Shown here: piece after piece, positions 60,653 to 64,000 of the stretch
How positions within the stretch are numbered: position 1 is the stretch's first letter
How the letters are laid out: the number at the start of each line of letters is the position of its first letter
Assembly (NCBI GenBank): GCA_900475325.1
Contig: LS483371.1
Coordinates: 4,712,001-4,776,000 of the forward strand
DNA from: Paucimonas lemoignei
GTDB lineage: Bacteria; Pseudomonadota; Gammaproteobacteria; Pseudomonadales; Pseudomonadaceae
Direction: 5' to 3'
DNA: 64,000 nt
The notes under the pieces: generated by a model
Database searches by the model: none
Told to the model about the DNA's origin: nothing
What the model saw: only the letters and a program-made list of their open reading frames with translations
Translations under genes and position numbers: made by a program

Positions 60653-60743
60653 TGTGGGACCGGCTTTAGCCGGGAAGGCGGCATTTCAGGCGATCAATTT
60701 CGGGCGCCTGTACTGGCCTCTTCCCGGCTAAAGCCGGTCCCAC
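60653..60743. repeat. REPIN, family C
   Basis: Inverted GTGGGACCGGCTTTAGCCGG arms lie between the NodB-fold gene and yaaA. Confidence 0.9.
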
Positions 60744-60870
60744 GTCGTGCGCCCACATTGAGACCAATCCTGGCTCCAGATAAATTGAACCGACACCTCT
60801 ATCACCACCATAGCTGGAGTCCCACAACAACAGTCCCTAGAATCCCCCCACGATTAAAGGAGACCAAGAC

Positions 60871-61650
60871 ATGCTGATGGTGATTTCCCCAGCCAAGACC
60901 CTCGATTTCGAAACTCCGCCGACTACCGAGCGCTTCACTCAGCCGCAGTATCTGGATCACTCCCAGGAGTTGATTACCCAGCTACGTGAGCTGACGCCAG
61001 CGCAGATCGGCGAATTGATGCACCTCTCCGACAAGCTCTCGGGCCTCAACGCAGCGCGCTTCGGCAGCTGGAACCCGGCGTTCACCCCGGAAAACGCCAA
61101 GCAGGCGCTGCTGGCCTTCAAAGGCGATGTGTACACCGGCTTGCAGGCCGAAACCCTCAGCGAAAAACAACTCAGCTACGCCCAGGATCACCTGCGCATG
61201 CTCTCCGGGCTTTATGGCCTGTTGCGGCCGCTGGATCTGATGCAGCCTTATCGCCTGGAAATGGGCACCAAGCTGGCCAACGGTCGCGGTAAAGACCTGT
61301 ATGCCTTCTGGGGCACCCGCATCAGCGAGTGGCTCAACCAAGCGCTTGCCGAACAGGGTGATGACCTGCTGCTGAACCTGGCGTCCAACGAATACTTCTC
61401 GGCGGTCAAGCGTTCGGCACTCAACGCGCAGATCATCGACACCGAGTTCAAAGACCTGAAAAACGGCCAGTACAAAATCATCAGTTTCTACGCCAAGAAG
61501 GCACGCGGCATGATGAGCCGCTTCGTGATTACCGAGCAGATCAACACCCCGAATGCCTTGAAAGAGTTCGACATGAACGGCTATCGCTACAGCAGCGAAC
61601 AGTCCTCTGATACCAAATTAGTGTTCTTGCGTGACGCTGCTGAAGAGTGA
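60871..61650 (+). CDS. yaaA: Peroxide stress protein YaaA
   Basis: A 259-residue cytoplasmic protein of the DUF328/YaaA family, which in E. coli lowers free iron and limits DNA damage during peroxide stress. [14 protein letters not shown] at the start, LNAARFGSW near residue 55, and [17 protein letters not shown] near 206 are diagnostic. AAGGAGA precedes the ATG. Its position next to algD matches P. aeruginosa, as I recall. Confidence 0.94.
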   Translation: MLMVISPAKTLDFETPPTTERFTQPQYLDHSQELITQLRELTPAQIGELMHLSDKLSGLNAARFGSWNPAFTPENAKQALLAFKGDVYTGLQAETLSEKQLSYAQDHLRMLSGLYGLLRPLDLMQPYRLEMGTKLANGRGKDLYAFWGTRISEWLNQALAEQGDDLLLNLASNEYFSAVKRSALNAQIIDTEFKDLKNGQYKIISFYAKKARGMMSRFVITEQINTPNALKEFDMNGYRYSSEQSSDTKLVFLRDAAEE

Positions 61651-61960
61651 ACCCCTTGCGAGGCGCATCGATAGTTATCGACGCGCCCTTGCAACCTGTC
61701 ACGAACCTTTCATGCAAAGCGCAAAATGACACTCTTCTGGCGCCATATTTCAGTCACGCAAATTTCGAAGTTGAAGTTCTCAAAAAATTAACAACTTTTT
61801 TGCTTAGTAGCCTTTAGCTTTTTCTCGATAGTGGCACTTTTACATTCAACTCTCTGAGACTCCCGTGAACTAGGGGCTGTAAGAGATTTGCTATCAATGT
61901 GCAATCACCCAAATAAGCGCCTGGATAAGCCTCATTCTCGAAAAGAGGACGAGTGGCCAG
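61651..61960. other. Far-upstream region of algD
   Basis: 310 bp after yaaA, AT-rich from 61770 to 61850. In other pseudomonads this zone holds sites for AlgR, AlgB and AmrZ. I see only weak AlgR-like matches (for example near 61690-61705, minus strand) and do not claim a site. Confidence 0.35.
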
Positions 61961-61988
61961 GAACTTATCTCGAAAAGAGACGCTCCTA
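61961..61988 (+). promoter_or_regulatory. AlgU (sigma-22)-type promoter of algD
   Basis: GAACTT at 61961-61966, a 17-base spacer, then TCCTA at 61984-61988, close to the consensus GAACTT-N16/17-TCtgA. The context AGGAACTT, CTCG, AGAGA and TCCTA resembles the P. aeruginosa algD promoter as I remember it. The start point would be near 61995, leaving a leader of about 470 bases with no recognised gene in it. Confidence 0.75.
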
Positions 61989-62466
61989 CATCCCGTAACA
62001 ATTCTCGCCCACCTTGTGAGAGATCACTTACAAGGGGGTGAAGATGAACTGGAAGTTGCCCGCCCTCTGGATTTGACCCGGTGGTCATAGGCGGTAGGTA
62101 TCAGGAGATTCATGCAGCATTTACAACTTCAGCCATTTGGCAAAGCGCTGTTCAGGTGCGCAGACAAAAGGTTCATGACGACAGCCGAGGCTCTGCCACG
62201 GGCCTGTCAGCCACGAATCCGGCGTAGCACCCACGAGGAGTGGTTTACCACATCCCAGAGCAAGGCCCTGTAGCTCAGCCTGAGCAGGACACTTGCCGTT
62301 CAAGACTCAGTTGTACTTGAGATTGCCTTCACTATTAGGCACTCACCTTTTAAATATGCCTGCACTAGTTAAGCGACTTCTTTAAGTCACACTTTCTGGT
62401 GCGCGATAACTGCTGGCCAAAATTTAATATCCAGCCAACTTATGGCGTGAAAACGAGGAGAATACG

Positions 62467-63783
62467 ATGCGTATCAGCATCTTTGGTTTGGGTTATGTCG
62501 GTGCAGTCTGTGCCGGTTGCCTTTCTGCGCGGGGTCATGATGTTGTTGGTGTGGATATCTCTAGCGCCAAGATCGACCTTATCAATAGCGGTAAATCGCC
62601 TATCGTCGAACCCGGTCTGGGCGAGCTTCTGGACCAGGGTATCCGTACCGGCAAACTGCGTGGCACCACGGACTTTTCCGAGGCCATCCGCGCCACTGAT
62701 CTGTCGATGATCTGCGTCGGTACGCCGAGCAAGAAAAACGGCGATCTGGAACTCGATTACATTGAAGCCGTGTGCCGCGAAATCGGTTTTGTGCTGCGTG
62801 AGAAAGACTCGCGTCACACCGTGGTTATTCGCAGTACCGTTTTGCCGGGCACTGTTGCCAACGTTGTCATCCCGATCCTGGAAGACTGCTCCGGCAAGAA
62901 AGCCGGTGTTGATTTCGGCGTTGCAGTGAACCCTGAGTTCCTGCGTGAAAGCACCGCGATCAAAGACTACGATCACCCGCCGATGACCGTTATCGGTGAG
63001 TTCGACAAGGCTTCCGGCGACGTGCTGCAGTCCCTGTACGAAGAACTCGATGCACCGATCATCCGCAAGGACATCGCTGTTGCCGAGATGATCAAGTACA
63101 CCTGCAACGTGTGGCACGCCACCAAGGTCACCTTCGCCAACGAAATCGGCAACATCGCCAAAGCGTGCGGCGTTGATGGTCGTGAAGTGATGGAAGTGGT
63201 CTGCCAGGACAAGCAATTGAACCTGTCGCAGTACTACATGCGCCCAGGCTTCGCGTTCGGCGGCTCATGCCTGCCTAAAGACGTTCGCGCCCTGACCTAC
63301 CGTGCTGGCAGCCTGGACGTTGAAGCACCACTGCTCAACTCCCTGATGCGCAGCAACGTGTCCCAGGTGCAGAACGCTTTCGACATCGTGGCTGCTCACG
63401 ACACTCGCAAAGTCGCCCTGCTGGGTCTGAGCTTCAAAGCCGGTACTGACGACCTGCGTGAAAGCCCGCTGGTAGAGCTGGCTGAAATGCTGATCGGTAA
63501 AGGCTTCGAGCTGAGCATCTTTGACAGCAATGTCGAATACGCTCGCGTTCATGGTTCCAACAAGGAATACATCGAATCGAAGATCCCTCACGTGTCGTCC
63601 CTGCTCAACTCGGACTTCGACCAGGTGATCAATGATTCCGATGTGATCATCCTGGGCAACCGCGACGAGCGCTTCCGCGCCCTGGCCGACAAGGCTCCAG
63701 CGGGCAAGCACGTTGTCGATCTGGTGGGCTTCATGACCACCACGACCAGCGAGAACGAGCGTGCTGAAGGTATTTGCTGGTAA
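62467..63783 (+). CDS. algD: GDP-mannose 6-dehydrogenase
   Basis: A 438-residue enzyme that commits GDP-mannose to alginate by oxidising it twice to GDP-mannuronic acid with NAD. The Rossmann motif is GLGYVGAVCAG (residues 7-17), and the catalytic cysteine lies in FGGSCLPKD (near 268). CVGTPSKKNGDLELDYIE near 83 and NPEFLREST near 157 are characteristic. It is the first gene of the alginate operon. GAGGAG ends 6 bases before the ATG. Expression should depend on AlgU through the promoter listed. Confidence 0.98.
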   Translation: MRISIFGLGYVGAVCAGCLSARGHDVVGVDISSAKIDLINSGKSPIVEPGLGELLDQGIRTGKLRGTTDFSEAIRATDLSMICVGTPSKKNGDLELDYIEAVCREIGFVLREKDSRHTVVIRSTVLPGTVANVVIPILEDCSGKKAGVDFGVAVNPEFLRESTAIKDYDHPPMTVIGEFDKASGDVLQSLYEELDAPIIRKDIAVAEMIKYTCNVWHATKVTFANEIGNIAKACGVDGREVMEVVCQDKQLNLSQYYMRPGFAFGGSCLPKDVRALTYRAGSLDVEAPLLNSLMRSNVSQVQNAFDIVAAHDTRKVALLGLSFKAGTDDLRESPLVELAEMLIGKGFELSIFDSNVEYARVHGSNKEYIESKIPHVSSLLNSDFDQVINDSDVIILGNRDERFRALADKAPAGKHVVDLVGFMTTTTSENERAEGICW

Positions 63784-63798
63784 TAGCAGCGACAAGCT

Positions 63799-63885
63799 GT
63801 AGGAGCGAATTTATTCGCGAGGCGGCAGAACAATTCACCCACAAGGTGATCGTAAAGCCTCTTCGCGGATAAATCCGCTCCTACC
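63799..63885. repeat. REPIN, family E (GTAGGAGCGAATTTATTCGC arms)
   Basis: A family found once in this window: GTAGGAGCGAATTTATTCGC and, inverted, GCGGATAAATCCGCTCCTAC. It lies in the 139-bp gap between algD and alg8. Confidence 0.85.
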
Positions 63886-63922
63886 AGTACCAATACGGCT
63901 TAACCAGATGCGGATACATATT

Positions 63923-64000
63923 ATGCACAGGCTAAAGCATGGCCTTTTACAGGCTGCAGGTTGGCTGTTTTATTTAAGTTTATTAGGGGCACTCGCGACA
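63923..64000 (+). CDS. alg8: Alginate polymerase Alg8, first 26 codons
   Basis: The gene runs off the right edge. The visible N-terminus (MHRLKHGLLQAAGWLFYLSL) matches Alg8 of P. aeruginosa as I recall it and already shows the first membrane helix. Alg8 is the inner-membrane glycosyltransferase that polymerises mannuronic acid. Its place after algD is the standard alginate operon order. Confidence 0.92.
   Translation, partial: MHRLKHGLLQAAGWLFYLSLLGALAT

Noticed and set aside
61685..61710. AlgR site upstream of algD
   Set aside because: The best match keeps only about six of nine consensus positions, which is expected by chance in a gap of this size.
62100..62330. Remnant of a gene in the algD leader
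   Set aside because: Short frames on both strands give no recognisable protein, and the position fits a long untranslated leader.

Overview
The window is chromosomal DNA from a fluorescent-type Pseudomonas (fluorescens/putida lineage). The evidence is high GC content, strongly Pseudomonas-like proteins (AlgD, GlpFKRD, AauSR, RhlB, the HU protein and ValS), many REP/REPIN palindromes between genes, and sigma-54-type promoters in front of amino-acid genes. Gene names come from recognising protein sequences; no database search was run.

Region by region. (1) 1-7.8 kb: the end of argF, an ABC ATPase, ybaK, then the glycerol regulon glpF-glpK-glpR-glpD with candidate GlpR operators. (2) 7.8-15.2 kb: a REPIN-rich gap, then the acidic amino-acid transporter gltIJKL (aatJQMP) and its two-component system AauS/AauR. 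The gltI promoter carries both an AauR-type palindrome and a sigma-54 box. (3) 15.2-24.3 kb: glpM, a DsbA-like oxidoreductase, an exported alpha/beta hydrolase, metR, and the glycine cleavage genes gcvH-gcvP-gcvT behind three TyrR/GcsR-like boxes and a sigma-54 promoter; then a cold-shock protein. (4) 24.3-38.8 kb: an RDD protein, a 1-kb repeat nest, lptG-lptF divergent from pepA, then holC, valS, rlmF, a halovibrin-like secreted protein, an HU gene, ndpA and a membrane-anchored glutaredoxin.

(5) 38.8-48.9 kb is the accessory part. A large alpha/beta hydrolase gene of lower GC lies between two diverged copies of the glutaredoxin gene. After five ordinary minus-strand genes and repeats comes an AT-rich cassette: an orphan type VI Hcp gene, a DUF4225-like putative pore-forming effector overlapping it by 4 bp, and three related multi-span membrane proteins that look like an array of immunity genes. 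The middle immunity gene is only half length. No other type VI secretion gene is in the window. This cassette is the best candidate for an undescribed system.

(6) 49-64 kb: the general amino-acid transporter aapJQMP (minus strand), a carboxylesterase, rhlB, moaCDE, a PIN-PhoH protein, a NodB-fold protein lacking the usual metal-binding residues, yaaA, and the start of the alginate operon (algD and the first 26 codons of alg8) behind a long leader with an AlgU-type promoter.

Five palindromic REPIN families recur throughout the gaps and explain most short spurious reading frames. No tRNA, rRNA, CRISPR array, insertion sequence or prophage was recognised.
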